Source: Dechloromonas sp. A34
GTDB lineage: Bacteria; Pseudomonadota; Gammaproteobacteria; Burkholderiales; Rhodocyclaceae
DNA length: 64,000 nt
Assembly (NCBI RefSeq): GCF_026261605.1
Contig: NZ_CP102486.1
Location: 3,472,001-3,536,000 of the forward strand
Direction of reading: 5' to 3'
In this document: positions 56,516 to 64,000 of the stretch, one piece after another
Position numbering within the stretch: the stretch's first letter is position 1
Layout of the letters: the number at the start of each line of letters is the position of its first letter
The notes under the pieces: model-generated
Told to the model about the DNA's origin: nothing
What the model saw: only the letters and a program-made list of their open reading frames with translations
The model's database searches: none
Program-made: the position numbers and the translations under genes

Positions 56516-56537
56516 GCCGCCTAAGGGCGGCTTTTTT
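56516..56537 (+). terminator. Rho-independent terminator after the yceI pair
   Basis: GCCGCC-TAAG-GGCGGC followed by six T lies about 20 bases after the second yceI stop. It closes the dioxygenase-b561-yceI-yceI transcript. Confidence 0.9.
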
Positions 56538-56659
56538 CCGTCTGTCGATCGCGACTTCCGGATCAGGCGAGCCCGCAACAGGCGCCGCTCTCATCAGGAA
56601 CCACAGGAACGGGATCCAAGTCAAAGCAGCATCGGTGTTCTTCGTTGAGGAGTGTGATC

Positions 56660-57238
56660 ATGAACATGATGATGTTTCCGAAGATGCTGGCTTCGCACGA
56701 CGAAGGCTGGAAATGGCTGGCGGAGATGCACCCGTCCGTGGCCAGGGTATTTGCCCTCTACGTCATGCCGATGGCCCTGATTCCGCCGGCCATGGTGCTT
56801 TATGCCGTGAGCGCCTACGGCGACCGCTTCCTGACGCCGGTCAGCATGCAGGATGCCTGGGCGATGGCCATTCTTTTCTACGCTTCTGAATTGCTGGCGG
56901 TTCCCGTGATGGCGGCGGTAATCCAGCGTCTCGGCGACATCGTCGATGCGCGCCCGACCTACCACGACGCCTTCGCCTTCAGCGCCGCAGTACCGACGCC
57001 ATTGTGGCTTTCGCCGCTGGCGCTCTTCGTCCCGAGCCTGGCCGTGATGGGAATGGCGATGACCGCAGCGTTGCTCATCTCCGGCATCCTGATCTACCGC
57101 GGCAGCTACCAGTTATGCCATCTGAGCAGCGAGAGCCAGTCCAAGATCCTGTCCGGCGCCATTCTGGCGGCTGGCCTGGTCGGCTGGGTGATCTTGATGA
57201 TCATCGCCTTTGTCAGTTGGGGTTGGGTGGTTTCTTGA
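56660..57238 (+). CDS. YIP1-family integral membrane protein
   Basis: This 192-residue protein has five hydrophobic helices and the YIP1 layout: VFALYVMPMALIPPAMVLYAV, then FYASELLAVPVMAAVIQRLGDIVDARPTYHDAFAF. GAGGAG precedes the ATG at 56660; ATGs three and four codons later are alternatives. The bacterial function is unknown. Confidence 0.75.
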   Translation: MNMMMFPKMLASHDEGWKWLAEMHPSVARVFALYVMPMALIPPAMVLYAVSAYGDRFLTPVSMQDAWAMAILFYASELLAVPVMAAVIQRLGDIVDARPTYHDAFAFSAAVPTPLWLSPLALFVPSLAVMGMAMTAALLISGILIYRGSYQLCHLSSESQSKILSGAILAAGLVGWVILMIIAFVSWGWVVS

Positions 57239-57273
57239 TGCCACACCCATGGCGGCCCAGGCCGCCATTTGAT

Positions 57274-57582
57274 TCAGAGTGGGTCACGGCTGCGTAATTG
57301 ACCGCGCAGGCGATCGAGTTCCTCCAGCAGATCGGCGACCAGCGCGGCGAGTTCGGGTACCGCATCGAAATCGCTTTCCAGCCGCCGCATGCGCCGGGCT
57401 CGCTGCAGGGCGGCCCCGGAAAAGCGCCAGATGCCCGCCGTGCTCTCGACATGGGTCAGGAGACCCTCGTCGATGTGGCGCAGCAGCCATTCGGCATCGA
57501 CCCGGCAGGCGGCCGCCACCTGCTCGAGCGGTAGCCAGTTATCGTCAAGCAGGCTGCCAGTCAGAATGTCGTCGTCACGCAT
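57274..57582 (-). CDS. cbpM: CbpM, modulator of the co-chaperone CbpA
   Basis: This 102-residue MerR-like helical protein reads LDDNWLPLEQVAAACRVDAEWLLRHIDEGLL and ends with a coiled-coil-like LAALVADLLEELDRLRGQLRSR. CbpM binds the J-domain of CbpA and blocks its work with DnaK. It starts 3 bases after the cbpA stop. This is the standard cbpA-cbpM pair. Confidence 0.88.
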   Translation of the reverse strand: MRDDDILTGSLLDDNWLPLEQVAAACRVDAEWLLRHIDEGLLTHVESTAGIWRFSGAALQRARRMRRLESDFDAVPELAALVADLLEELDRLRGQLRSRDPL

Positions 57583-57585
57583 GAT

Positions 57586-58524
57586 TCAGCTCCTCGGATC
57601 GAAGGCCAGTTCCCGGGACATCGTTTCGTAAAGCTGCCGGGCCTGCGGTGTGTCGGCTGGGGGCAATACGACCTGAAGATCGAGCAGCAGGTCGCCCGGC
57701 GGATTGCCGGGGATGCCCTTGCCGCGCACCCGAAGTTGCTTGCCGCTTTGCGCACCTTCCGGGATGCGCACCTTGATACTGCCGCCCGGCAGCGGCACGG
57801 CGATGACCGTACCCAGTGCCGCTTCCCATGGCGCGACGGGCAACTTCAGGTGCAGATCGCTACCCTCGACGCGATAGCGCGGATGCGGGTTGAAATGCAC
57901 TTCCAGCATCAGGTCGCCGGCCGGCGCCCCGCCCGCCCCCGGCGCGCCCTGCCCGGCCAGCCGTATCGTCTGCCCCTCATGGACGCCAAGCGGAATGCGG
58001 ATATTGAGCGTGCGCCCGACCAGCTGGACGTGCCCTCCGGCATCGATCTGCGGCACGCGCAGCGCGATCTGCCGCGTCGGCCCGGTAAAGGCATCTTCGA
58101 TATCGAGCAGCACCTTGGCATGGTGATCCTCGCCGCGGCCATGCCGGGCCTGCCGGCCGTGGAAGCCGCCGGGCGCGCCGCCCATGCGCCCGAACAGTTC
58201 GGCGAAGAAGTCGCTGAAATCGGCGGCGTCGTGCGGCGCGGAGCCGTGTCCGGAAAACTCGAAGCCGGCATCCCAGTCCGGCGGCGGCCGAAAATCCTGG
58301 CCGGGCTGGTAGCCCCGCCCGACTTGGTCGTAGGCCGCACGCTTTTCCGGGTCGGAGAGCACGGCGTAGGCCTCGTTGATCTCCGGCATCCGCTGGTCGG
58401 CGTCAGCCTCCTTGGAGATATCGGGGTGGTATTTGCGGGCCAGCCGGCGAAACGCCTTCTTGATGTTCTCCGCCGTCTCGTCGCGGGAGACGCCGAGGAT
58501 CTGGTAGTAGTCCTTGAATTGCAT
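57586..58524 (-). CDS. cbpA: CbpA, DnaJ-like co-chaperone
   Basis: The N-terminal J-domain (FKDYYQILGVSRDE, HPD motif in KYHPDISKEAD) is followed by a Gly/Phe-poor linker and two C-terminal peptide-binding domains (TRQIALRVP, NIRIPLGVHEGQTIRLAGQG, LRVRGKGIPGNPPGDLLLDLQVV). The DnaJ zinc finger is absent, as expected for CbpA. Length is 312 residues. A sigma32-like promoter lies upstream, facing the one for the Hsp20 genes. Confidence 0.92.
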   Translation of the reverse strand: MQFKDYYQILGVSRDETAENIKKAFRRLARKYHPDISKEADADQRMPEINEAYAVLSDPEKRAAYDQVGRGYQPGQDFRPPPDWDAGFEFSGHGSAPHDAADFSDFFAELFGRMGGAPGGFHGRQARHGRGEDHHAKVLLDIEDAFTGPTRQIALRVPQIDAGGHVQLVGRTLNIRIPLGVHEGQTIRLAGQGAPGAGGAPAGDLMLEVHFNPHPRYRVEGSDLHLKLPVAPWEAALGTVIAVPLPGGSIKVRIPEGAQSGKQLRVRGKGIPGNPPGDLLLDLQVVLPPADTPQARQLYETMSRELAFDPRS

Positions 58525-58565
58525 GCGGGACCTCCTGAACTGATTTGGACTGGCATTCCAATAAA

Positions 58566-58595
58566 GATATAGGTCCGGACACTATCGACTTCAAG
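58566..58595 (-). promoter_or_regulatory. Sigma32-like heat-shock promoter of cbpA
   Basis: On the minus strand CTTGAA is followed after 16 bases by CCTATATC, close to the sigma32 consensus (CTTGAA-N13-15-CCCATNT). The spacer is slightly long. It lies about 45 bases before the cbpA ATG. Confidence 0.6.
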
Positions 58596-58597
58596 CC

Positions 58598-58625
58598 CTT
58601 GAACTTTTCCGGATAGCGCCTATAT
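58598..58625 (+). promoter_or_regulatory. Sigma32-like heat-shock promoter of the Hsp20 operon
   Basis: CTTGAA at 58598-58603 is followed after 15 bases by CCTATATC. It faces away from the cbpA promoter with only two bases between their -35 boxes, and the two share the same -35 and -10 words. Confidence 0.65.
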
Positions 58626-58675
58626 CGGTAACGAGGGCACGCCCCGGTGCCCGTTTGGTACGAAAGGAGAAGCTC

Positions 58676-59116
58676 ATGATCTATCGTTCACTGTTTCCCC
58701 GCGACTTCCTCTCCGAGCTGGAACGCCTGCAGAACGAAGTGCGGCAAAACTTCGACATCTCACCCAGCATACGCGGCTTTACCCGTGGCGGCTTTCCGGC
58801 CCTGAACATCGGTTCGACCGCCAAGTCGATCGAGATCTATGCCTTCGCGCCTGGCACCGACCCGGCGAGCATCGACGTGCACATCGACAAGGGCGTCCTG
58901 ACCGTCGCCGGCGAACGCCCGAGCATGCTGCCACCGGCCGAGACGAAAGCCACGGCGCATATCGACGAACGTTTCAGCGGCCGCTTCCGGCGCGTCGTCA
59001 CCTTGCCCGACGACATCGACGCCAGCGCGGTGAGCGCGAAATACCGCGACGGCGTGCTGCATATCAGCATCCAGCGCCGCGAGGCGGCCCAGCCCCGGCG
59101 CATCAACATTCAGTAA
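58676..59116 (+). CDS. Small heat shock protein (Hsp20), first of three
   Basis: This 146-residue protein has an alpha-crystallin domain (PALNIGSTAKSIEIYAFAPGTDPASIDVHIDKGVLTVAGER, then RFSGRFRRVVTLPDDIDASAVSAKYRDGVLHISIQR). The start at 58676 has AAAGGAG upstream. It acts as an ATP-independent holdase. It is the first gene after the divergent heat-shock promoter. Confidence 0.92.
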   Translation: MIYRSLFPRDFLSELERLQNEVRQNFDISPSIRGFTRGGFPALNIGSTAKSIEIYAFAPGTDPASIDVHIDKGVLTVAGERPSMLPPAETKATAHIDERFSGRFRRVVTLPDDIDASAVSAKYRDGVLHISIQRREAAQPRRINIQ

Positions 59117-59126
59117 GGAGGCAAAA

Positions 59127-59507
59127 ATGAGCGAAACGACTGCTGTCAGCAAGGAAAACAAGGCGCCCCGCGAAGAGGGTGCACTGGTGCCGCCGGTCGA
59201 CGTCATCGAGGATGCGGGCGATATCACCCTCTACGCCGACCTGCCCGGCGTGCCCAGGGAAAAGCTCCACCTGCACGTCGATGCCGAGACCCTGAGCATC
59301 GAGGGCGAATTGGGGCTGGCGCTGCCGGAAGGCATCGAGTCGACCCACGCCGAAGTCAGTCTGCCGCGCTATCGCCGCACCTTTACGCTGTCGCGCGAGC
59401 TCGATGCCGACAAGGTCACTGCCGAATTCGCCAACGGGGTGCTCAAGCTGCGCATTCCCAAGGCCGAGCACGCCCTGCCGCGCAAGATCGAAATTTCGGT
59501 TGCCTGA
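59127..59507 (+). CDS. Small heat shock protein (Hsp20), second of three
   Basis: This 126-residue protein carries VDVIEDAGDITLYADLPGVPREKLHLHVDAETLSIEGE and the A-x-x-x-n-GVLxxxxPK ending (KVTAEFANGVLKLRIPKAEHALPRKI). TAAGGAGG precedes the ATG by a few bases. It differs clearly from its neighbours, so the array is not a recent duplication. Confidence 0.92.
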   Translation: MSETTAVSKENKAPREEGALVPPVDVIEDAGDITLYADLPGVPREKLHLHVDAETLSIEGELGLALPEGIESTHAEVSLPRYRRTFTLSRELDADKVTAEFANGVLKLRIPKAEHALPRKIEISVA

Positions 59508-59553
59508 CGCACATCCGGTCGGCGGTTCGCCGCCGACCGGCAAGGAGATAGCA

Positions 59554-60060
59554 ATGAAACTGGAAGCCATGAAGGAAAGCGTCAATTCGTTCTGGAACTC
59601 GCTGGCCGAAGGCTGGCAGCATCTGCGCCATTCGGCCGCCAGTGCCCTGACCCATTTCAAGCCGGGCAGCGAATCTCGCGTGCCGGCACCGAACGAGGTG
59701 GACGATATCGCCTACCTGCCGACCCGCGGCTGGGCCCTGCTCGGCGGCGACGTCTTCGAGGACGAGCAGCGGGTCGTCGTCAAACTGGAAGTGCCCGGCA
59801 TGGAAAAACAGGATTTCGATATCGAAATCTTCGACGGTCGGCTGGTGGTGACCGGCGAGAAGCATTTCCAGCGCGAAAGCAGCGAAGGCCGCTGGCAGGT
59901 GGTGCAATGCGCCTACGGTTCCTTCCGCCGCGAAATTCCGCTGACTGCCCGGGTCGCGCTCGACACCGCCAAGGCCACTTACACCAACGGCGTGCTGCGC
60001 ATCGAACTGGCCAAGCTCGAACCCGGAAAACCGCGTTCGCTGAACATCCCGGTCCAGTAA
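59554..60060 (+). CDS. Small heat shock protein (Hsp20), third of three
   Basis: A 55-residue N-terminal arm (MKLEAMKESVNSFWNSLAEG, then WQHLRHSAASALTHFKPG) is followed by the crystallin domain (DVFEDEQRVVVKLEVPGMEKQDFDIEIFDGRLVVTGEKHF, then ATYTNGVLRIELAKLEPGKPRSLNI). AAGGAG precedes the ATG. The N-terminal arm is longer than in the first two copies and probably sets oligomer size. Confidence 0.92.
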   Translation: MKLEAMKESVNSFWNSLAEGWQHLRHSAASALTHFKPGSESRVPAPNEVDDIAYLPTRGWALLGGDVFEDEQRVVVKLEVPGMEKQDFDIEIFDGRLVVTGEKHFQRESSEGRWQVVQCAYGSFRREIPLTARVALDTAKATYTNGVLRIELAKLEPGKPRSLNIPVQ

Positions 60061-60091
60061 TCCGGCCCGCGGCTGCTTGCGCTTCAGCGCT

Positions 60092-61351
60092 TCACATGCC
60101 GAAGTGCAGGCGGACGCGCTCCTCGAGCAGGCGCGCGGCCTCCTCTTCGCTGCAACCGGCCAGGCGGTCGAAAATCTGCCTGGCGAGCGGACGAAAAGCC
60201 GCCATCACCCGCGGATCGAAATGGCTGCCGATGTCCTTCTCGAGAACGCCCATCGCCATATCGAAGCTCATGGCCTCCTTGTAGGGGCGCTTCGAGCACA
60301 GGGCGTCGAAAACATCGGCCACCGCAAAGATCCGCGCCGCCAACGGGATTTGTTCGCCCTTGAGGCGCCGCGGATAACCCGAACCATTCCATTTTTCATG
60401 ATGCCCGGCCACCACGTCGCTGGCGCCCTCCAGCCAGCCAATGCCGGTGACGATTTCTTCACCCTGGGCGACATGGCTACGCATGATCTCGAACTCGTCG
60501 TCGTCCAGTTTGCCCGGCTTGAGCAGAATGGCATCCGGAATGCCGATCTTGCCGACATCGTGCAGAAAGCTGCCGGCGATCAGCGACTGCATGGCCGTAT
60601 CGCTGAAGCCGAACTGCTCGGCAATCCGTGCCGCAATCCAGGCGACTCGGTAGTTGTGGGTACCGGTATCGGAATCGCGCTTGGCGATGGCGCGGCCCAG
60701 CGCTTCCATCATCGAGATGTGCGAATCGAGCACTTCGCGCGCTTTTCGCTCATTGTCGGCAGAAAGACGCACCACTACCGGATAGATCGCCAGCCCGCAG
60801 AGCAGGGAAGCCAGCCCGACCATCAGGGCGGAGGACAGCGCGCTGTCGAACATCTGCTGGCGCTGCCACTCGGGGATGATGCGCACGCCCTCGAAATAGC
60901 CGGTAATCGGCGAGTCCAGGCTGTCAGCGATGCGTAGCGGCACAAAAATGCGCAGCACCCAGCCGCCATCGGGAAGTTTCAAGCTTTCGTAGGAAGCCGC
61001 CGTGTAGGCCGGGCTGGCGTGATGGAGCAGCACGCCTTCGGCCTGGGTGCCTTCCGGGGTCATCGCTTCGGCCAGCCGTTCGCCCTTGGCATTGTAGATT
61101 TCGGCGATATCGAACAAACCGCCGGCAATGGTTTTGGCGGCGTTGACGGCGTGCCCCTCGGCATCCGGCCCGTCCAGAACGATCGCGCCGAAATGATGCA
61201 GCAGACGCTGCGACTCTTCGATGGCCAGTGAAACCGTGCTTTCCTCGGCTCGTTCACGGGCCACGAACCACGCGACGGGGCTCGCCAGGGCAGCCAGCAC
61301 TAGGCTGACCGCAGCGATGCGCCAGGCGGCACGACGGTTCGACGAATTCAT
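60092..61351 (-). CDS. Membrane-bound HD-GYP domain protein (cyclic-di-GMP phosphodiesterase type)
   Basis: An N-terminal helix (about residues 10-28), a periplasmic sensor region of about 150 residues and a second helix (MVGLASLLCGLAIYPVVV) precede the HD-GYP domain. Its residues are visible: GSFLHDVGKIGIPDAIL, HHEKWNGSGYPRRLKGEQIPLAARIFAVADVFDAL. The usual D before GxGYP is Asn here (WNGSGYP). GGGGAG precedes the ATG at 61351. It is convergent with the Hsp20 genes. Confidence 0.9.
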   Translation of the reverse strand: MNSSNRRAAWRIAAVSLVLAALASPVAWFVARERAEESTVSLAIEESQRLLHHFGAIVLDGPDAEGHAVNAAKTIAGGLFDIAEIYNAKGERLAEAMTPEGTQAEGVLLHHASPAYTAASYESLKLPDGGWVLRIFVPLRIADSLDSPITGYFEGVRIIPEWQRQQMFDSALSSALMVGLASLLCGLAIYPVVVRLSADNERKAREVLDSHISMMEALGRAIAKRDSDTGTHNYRVAWIAARIAEQFGFSDTAMQSLIAGSFLHDVGKIGIPDAILLKPGKLDDDEFEIMRSHVAQGEEIVTGIGWLEGASDVVAGHHEKWNGSGYPRRLKGEQIPLAARIFAVADVFDALCSKRPYKEAMSFDMAMGVLEKDIGSHFDPRVMAAFRPLARQIFDRLAGCSEEEAARLLEERVRLHFGM

Positions 61352-61497
61352 CCTGATCTCCCCAACTTGCTTGATTTTACGCAACGCGAATTATCGCCAA
61401 CCTATCTTAAGATAGCCTGAAGAAGGCCTATGGGCGGCTTTTATCGCGGTTTAAGGAAGGCTTAATCCTGGCCCGCTAGACTTGCCCCAACTTCACC

Positions 61498-62586
61498 ATG
61501 AGCATGAGCATGACAGTCAGTCACCGTCTTTTCGCACTCCCCTTCTGCGCCTTCATCGGCATCGCATCGGCCGCCGAACCCATGGTGCTGCAGCCTGCAC
61601 AGCTCAAGTCACTGGGCATCGAAACCGCCATCGCCGGCGAATCCGCCGCGACCCGGAGCGGCACCCTGCCGGCCCGCGTCCTGGTTCCCAACGAACAGAT
61701 GCGCGTCGTCGCCGCACCGGTCGGCGGCATGGTCGAAATGCTCGCCGTCGCCCCCGGCTCCAGCGTCAAACGCGGTCAGGTGGTCGCCCGCCTGGCCAGC
61801 CCGCAGGCCCTGGAACTGCAACGCGACGCCTTGCAGTCGGGCAGTCAGGCCGCCCTGCTGCAACAAAGCCTGAAGCGTGACGAACAATTGTTCGCCGAGG
61901 GCCTGATCGCCGAATCCCGCCTCCAGGCTACCCGGGCCAACGCCGCCCAGGCCGCCGCCCAGGCCAGCCAGCAACGCCAGGGTCTGGCCCTGGCCGGCGT
62001 CGCACCGGGCAAACTGAGCGGCTCGCTGGCACTGACTGCGGCGATCGACGGCGTCGTCCTCGAACAGGGCGTGCAGCTCGGCCAGCGCGTCGAAACCGCA
62101 GCCATGATTTACCGCATCGCCAAACTCTCGCCGCTCTGGCTGGAGATCCAGGCACCGCTCAGTGTCGCCGCCGGGCTGAAGGAAGGCAGCGCGGTCAAGA
62201 TTGCCGACAGCGAAATCAGCGGCAAGCTGATCGCCATCGGCCGTGCGGTCGATGCCGCCAGCCAGACCGTGCTGCTGCGTGCTGCGGTCGGCAAGGGGGC
62301 CGAAACCCTGCGCCCAGGACAGGTCGTCGAAGTCGAAATCGCCGCCGGCGCCGGCCAGGGCCAACGCCTGCCCGCGGCGGCACTGGCCCGCCATGCCGGC
62401 AAGACCTACGCCTTCGTCCAGACCGCCAGCAACGACCAGGGCGTCAGCTTCACCGCCCGGCCGGTCCGTATCCTGAGCCAGGGCGGCGATAGCGTGCTGC
62501 TTGATGGCGTGCAGGCCGGTGAGCGGGTCGCCGTCAAGGGCGTTTCCGGCCTCAAGGCCCTGCTCACCGGCGTCGGCAGCGAATAA
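61498..62586 (+). CDS. Periplasmic adaptor of a heavy-metal RND efflux pump (CzcB/CusB-like)
   Basis: A signal peptide (MTVSHRLFALPFCAFIGIASA) precedes a membrane-fusion-protein layout: a lipoyl-like half (RVVAAPVGGMVEMLAVAPGSSVKRGQVVARLASP), a long alpha-hairpin (residues about 105-165) and a second half (GVVLEQGVQLGQRVETAAMIYRIA). Three in-frame ATGs (61498, 61504, 61510) could start it. It lacks obvious His/Met-rich metal motifs, so the metal is unknown. The stop overlaps the pump gene start. Confidence 0.9.
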   Translation: MSMSMTVSHRLFALPFCAFIGIASAAEPMVLQPAQLKSLGIETAIAGESAATRSGTLPARVLVPNEQMRVVAAPVGGMVEMLAVAPGSSVKRGQVVARLASPQALELQRDALQSGSQAALLQQSLKRDEQLFAEGLIAESRLQATRANAAQAAAQASQQRQGLALAGVAPGKLSGSLALTAAIDGVVLEQGVQLGQRVETAAMIYRIAKLSPLWLEIQAPLSVAAGLKEGSAVKIADSEISGKLIAIGRAVDAASQTVLLRAAVGKGAETLRPGQVVEVEIAAGAGQGQRLPAAALARHAGKTYAFVQTASNDQGVSFTARPVRILSQGGDSVLLDGVQAGERVAVKGVSGLKALLTGVGSE

Positions 62587-64000
62587 TGCTCGACGCCCTG
62601 ATCCGTTTCTCGCTGACCCAGCGCCTGCTGGTGCTGGTCCTCACCGTCATGCTCACCGGCGCCGGCGTCCAGGCCTTCCTCGGCCTGCCGATCGACGCCT
62701 TTCCCGACGTCTCGACGACCCAGGTCAAGATCATCCTGAAAGCCCCGGGCATGACCCCGGAAGAAGTCGAAACCCGCCTCGCCGTGCCGGTCGAGCAGGA
62801 ACTACTGGGCATCCCGCACCAGCGCCTGCTGCGCTCGACCTCGAAATACGCGCTGACCGACATCACCATCGACTTCGAGGATGGCACCGACATCTATTGG
62901 GCCCGCCAGCAGGTTGGCGAGCGTCTGGCGGCGGCGATGGACAATCTGCCGCCCGGCGCCAGCGGCGGCATGGCGCCGATCACGACGCCGCTCGGCGAAA
63001 TGTTCATGTTTACCATCGAGGGCGATCTGCCGCTGGCCGAAAAGCGCGCCCTGCTCGACTGGGTGATCCGCCCGCAGCTGCGCACCGTGCCCGGCGTCGC
63101 CGACGTCAACAGCCTGGGTGGCGAGGTCCGTACTTTCGAGGTCGTGCCGCAGCCGCAAAGCCTGGCGGCGCGCGGCCTGGCGCTGAAGGATCTGCAGGCG
63201 GTGCTGGAAGCCAACAACCGCAACGACGGAGCCGGCCGCCTCAACGACGGCGAGGAATCGTTGCTCGTCCGCGCCGAAGGGGCAATCCGCAACATCGACG
63301 ACGTCAAGGCGATTGTCCTGCAGGCCAGCAATGGCAATGTAGTGCGTATTGGCGACGTCGCCGAGGTGCGTTTCGGCGCCCTCACCCGCTATGGCGCGGT
63401 AACCAAGAGCGGCCAGGGCGAGGCGGTCCAAGGCCTGGTTCTCGGCCTGCGCGGCGCCAATGCCCAGAAGGTGGTGGCCGGCGTCAAGGCGCGGCTGGCC
63501 GAGATCGCGCCGAGCTTGCCGGCCGGGGTCAGCATCGAGCCCTTCTACGACCGCAGCAACCTGGTCGGCCGCGCCGTCGGCACCGTCTCGAAGGCCCTGC
63601 TCGAAGCCATCGTGCTGGTCGTACTGCTGCTCCTCGCCTTCCTCGGCAACCTGCGCGCGGCACTGGTCGTCGCCCTGATGCTGCCCCTGTCGGCGCTCGC
63701 CACCTTCATCATGATGCGGATGTACGGCCTCTCGGCCAACCTGATGAGCCTGGGCGGCCTGGCCATCGCCATCGGCATGCTGGTCGACGCGGCGGTGGTC
63801 GTTGTCGAAAACGTCGAAAGCCAACTCGCCGAGGCCCAGGAGAACCTGCCGACACTGCACCTGATCTATCGTGCCGCCCGCGAAGTGGCCTCGCCGGTGA
63901 CCTCGGGCATCATCATCATCATCATCGTCTTTCTGCCCCTGCTTACGCTGCAGGGACTGGAAGGCAAGATGTTCGGGCCGGTTGCGCTGACCATCGTCTT
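62586..64000 (+). CDS. Heavy-metal RND efflux pump (CzcA/CusA-like), 3' end cut by window
   Basis: The first 471 residues are visible: MLDALIRFSLTQRLLVLVLT, the porter domain start (LPIDAFPDVSTTQVKIILKAPGMTPEEVE), RPQLRTVPGVADVNSLGGEVRTFEV and helix 4 (SLGGLAIAIGMLVDAAVVVVENVES). This is the heavy-metal subfamily of RND pumps (usually about 1,040 residues). It runs on proton-motive force together with the adaptor upstream. The gene continues beyond 64000, and no outer-membrane partner is in the window. Confidence 0.93.
   Translation, partial: MLDALIRFSLTQRLLVLVLTVMLTGAGVQAFLGLPIDAFPDVSTTQVKIILKAPGMTPEEVETRLAVPVEQELLGIPHQRLLRSTSKYALTDITIDFEDGTDIYWARQQVGERLAAAMDNLPPGASGGMAPITTPLGEMFMFTIEGDLPLAEKRALLDWVIRPQLRTVPGVADVNSLGGEVRTFEVVPQPQSLAARGLALKDLQAVLEANNRNDGAGRLNDGEESLLVRAEGAIRNIDDVKAIVLQASNGNVVRIGDVAEVRFGALTRYGAVTKSGQGEAVQGLVLGLRGANAQKVVAGVKARLAEIAPSLPAGVSIEPFYDRSNLVGRAVGTVSKALLEAIVLVVLLLLAFLGNLRAALVVALMLPLSALATFIMMRMYGLSANLMSLGGLAIAIGMLVDAAVVVVENVESQLAEAQENLPTLHLIYRAAREVASPVTSGIIIIIIVFLPLLTLQGLEGKMFGPVALTIV

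Overview
This window looks like a chromosomal segment of a high-GC, nitrogen-fixing betaproteobacterium, probably of the Rhodocyclales (Dechloromonas/Azonexus-like). That placement is an inference from the combination of NifL-NifA control, an Rnf complex beside nif genes, ModE-controlled molybdate uptake and overall gene style. No rRNA or other marker is present to prove it.

Positions 1-19,708 are a nitrogen-fixation block. On the minus strand are nifE, a patch of four small non-nif genes, then nifN-nifX-rseC-DUF269 (the last gene runs off the left edge). A uspA gene, a helix-hairpin-helix protein and a NhaD-type antiporter separate this from the electron-supply operon rnfA-B-C-C-D-G-E-H, which carries two tandem rnfC paralogues. 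Divergent from rnfA is nifL-nifA. The nifE, nifN, rnfA and nifL upstream regions each hold a -24/-12 (sigma54) element and a TGT-N10-ACA NifA site. nifL and rnfA share one such site. A zinc-binding-type chemoreceptor and a periplasmic solute-binding protein follow.

Positions 22,175-39,439 are a genomic island between tRNA-Val(TAC) and tRNA-Thr(GGT). It has a decayed P4-type integrase next to tRNA-Val, an IS3-family element split by a complete IS66-family element with perfect ends and an 8-bp target duplication, and a near-copy of the tRNA-Val 3' end immediately before tRNA-Thr, taken here as the right attachment site. The cargo is unusual: a secreted subtilisin-like protease, a clostripain-like cysteine protease translationally coupled to a metzincin-like zinc protease, two lipoproteins, a Tat/lipoprotein-type amidohydrolase and a LuxR-type regulator beside a palindromic motif that occurs twice.

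Positions 39,465-46,276 return to nitrogen fixation: a NifA/sigma54-controlled operon (2Fe-2S ferredoxin, nifZ, flavodoxin nifF, one unknown), then a molbindin gene divergent from modE-A-D-(nifX-like)-B-C with two ModE boxes. These genes supply electrons and molybdenum to nitrogenase. No nifHDK or nifB is in this window.

Positions 46,277-64,000 are ordinary chromosome: a double-receiver response regulator, an EamA transporter behind a possible leader-peptide attenuator, a MocR/PdxR regulator divergent from a flavin-binding protein and a DJ-1 protein, a di-haem peroxidase, a LysR regulator divergent from a DODA-type dioxygenase with cytochrome b561 and two YceI proteins, a heat-shock locus (cbpA-cbpM divergent from three Hsp20 genes with facing sigma32-like promoters), an HD-GYP phosphodiesterase and the start of a heavy-metal RND efflux operon.

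Technical caution: five reading-frame breaks in the window (rnfC, integrase, modD twice, yceI) can all be repaired by restoring one missing base, mostly in G or C runs. This suggests consensus sequencing errors as much as real pseudogenes.
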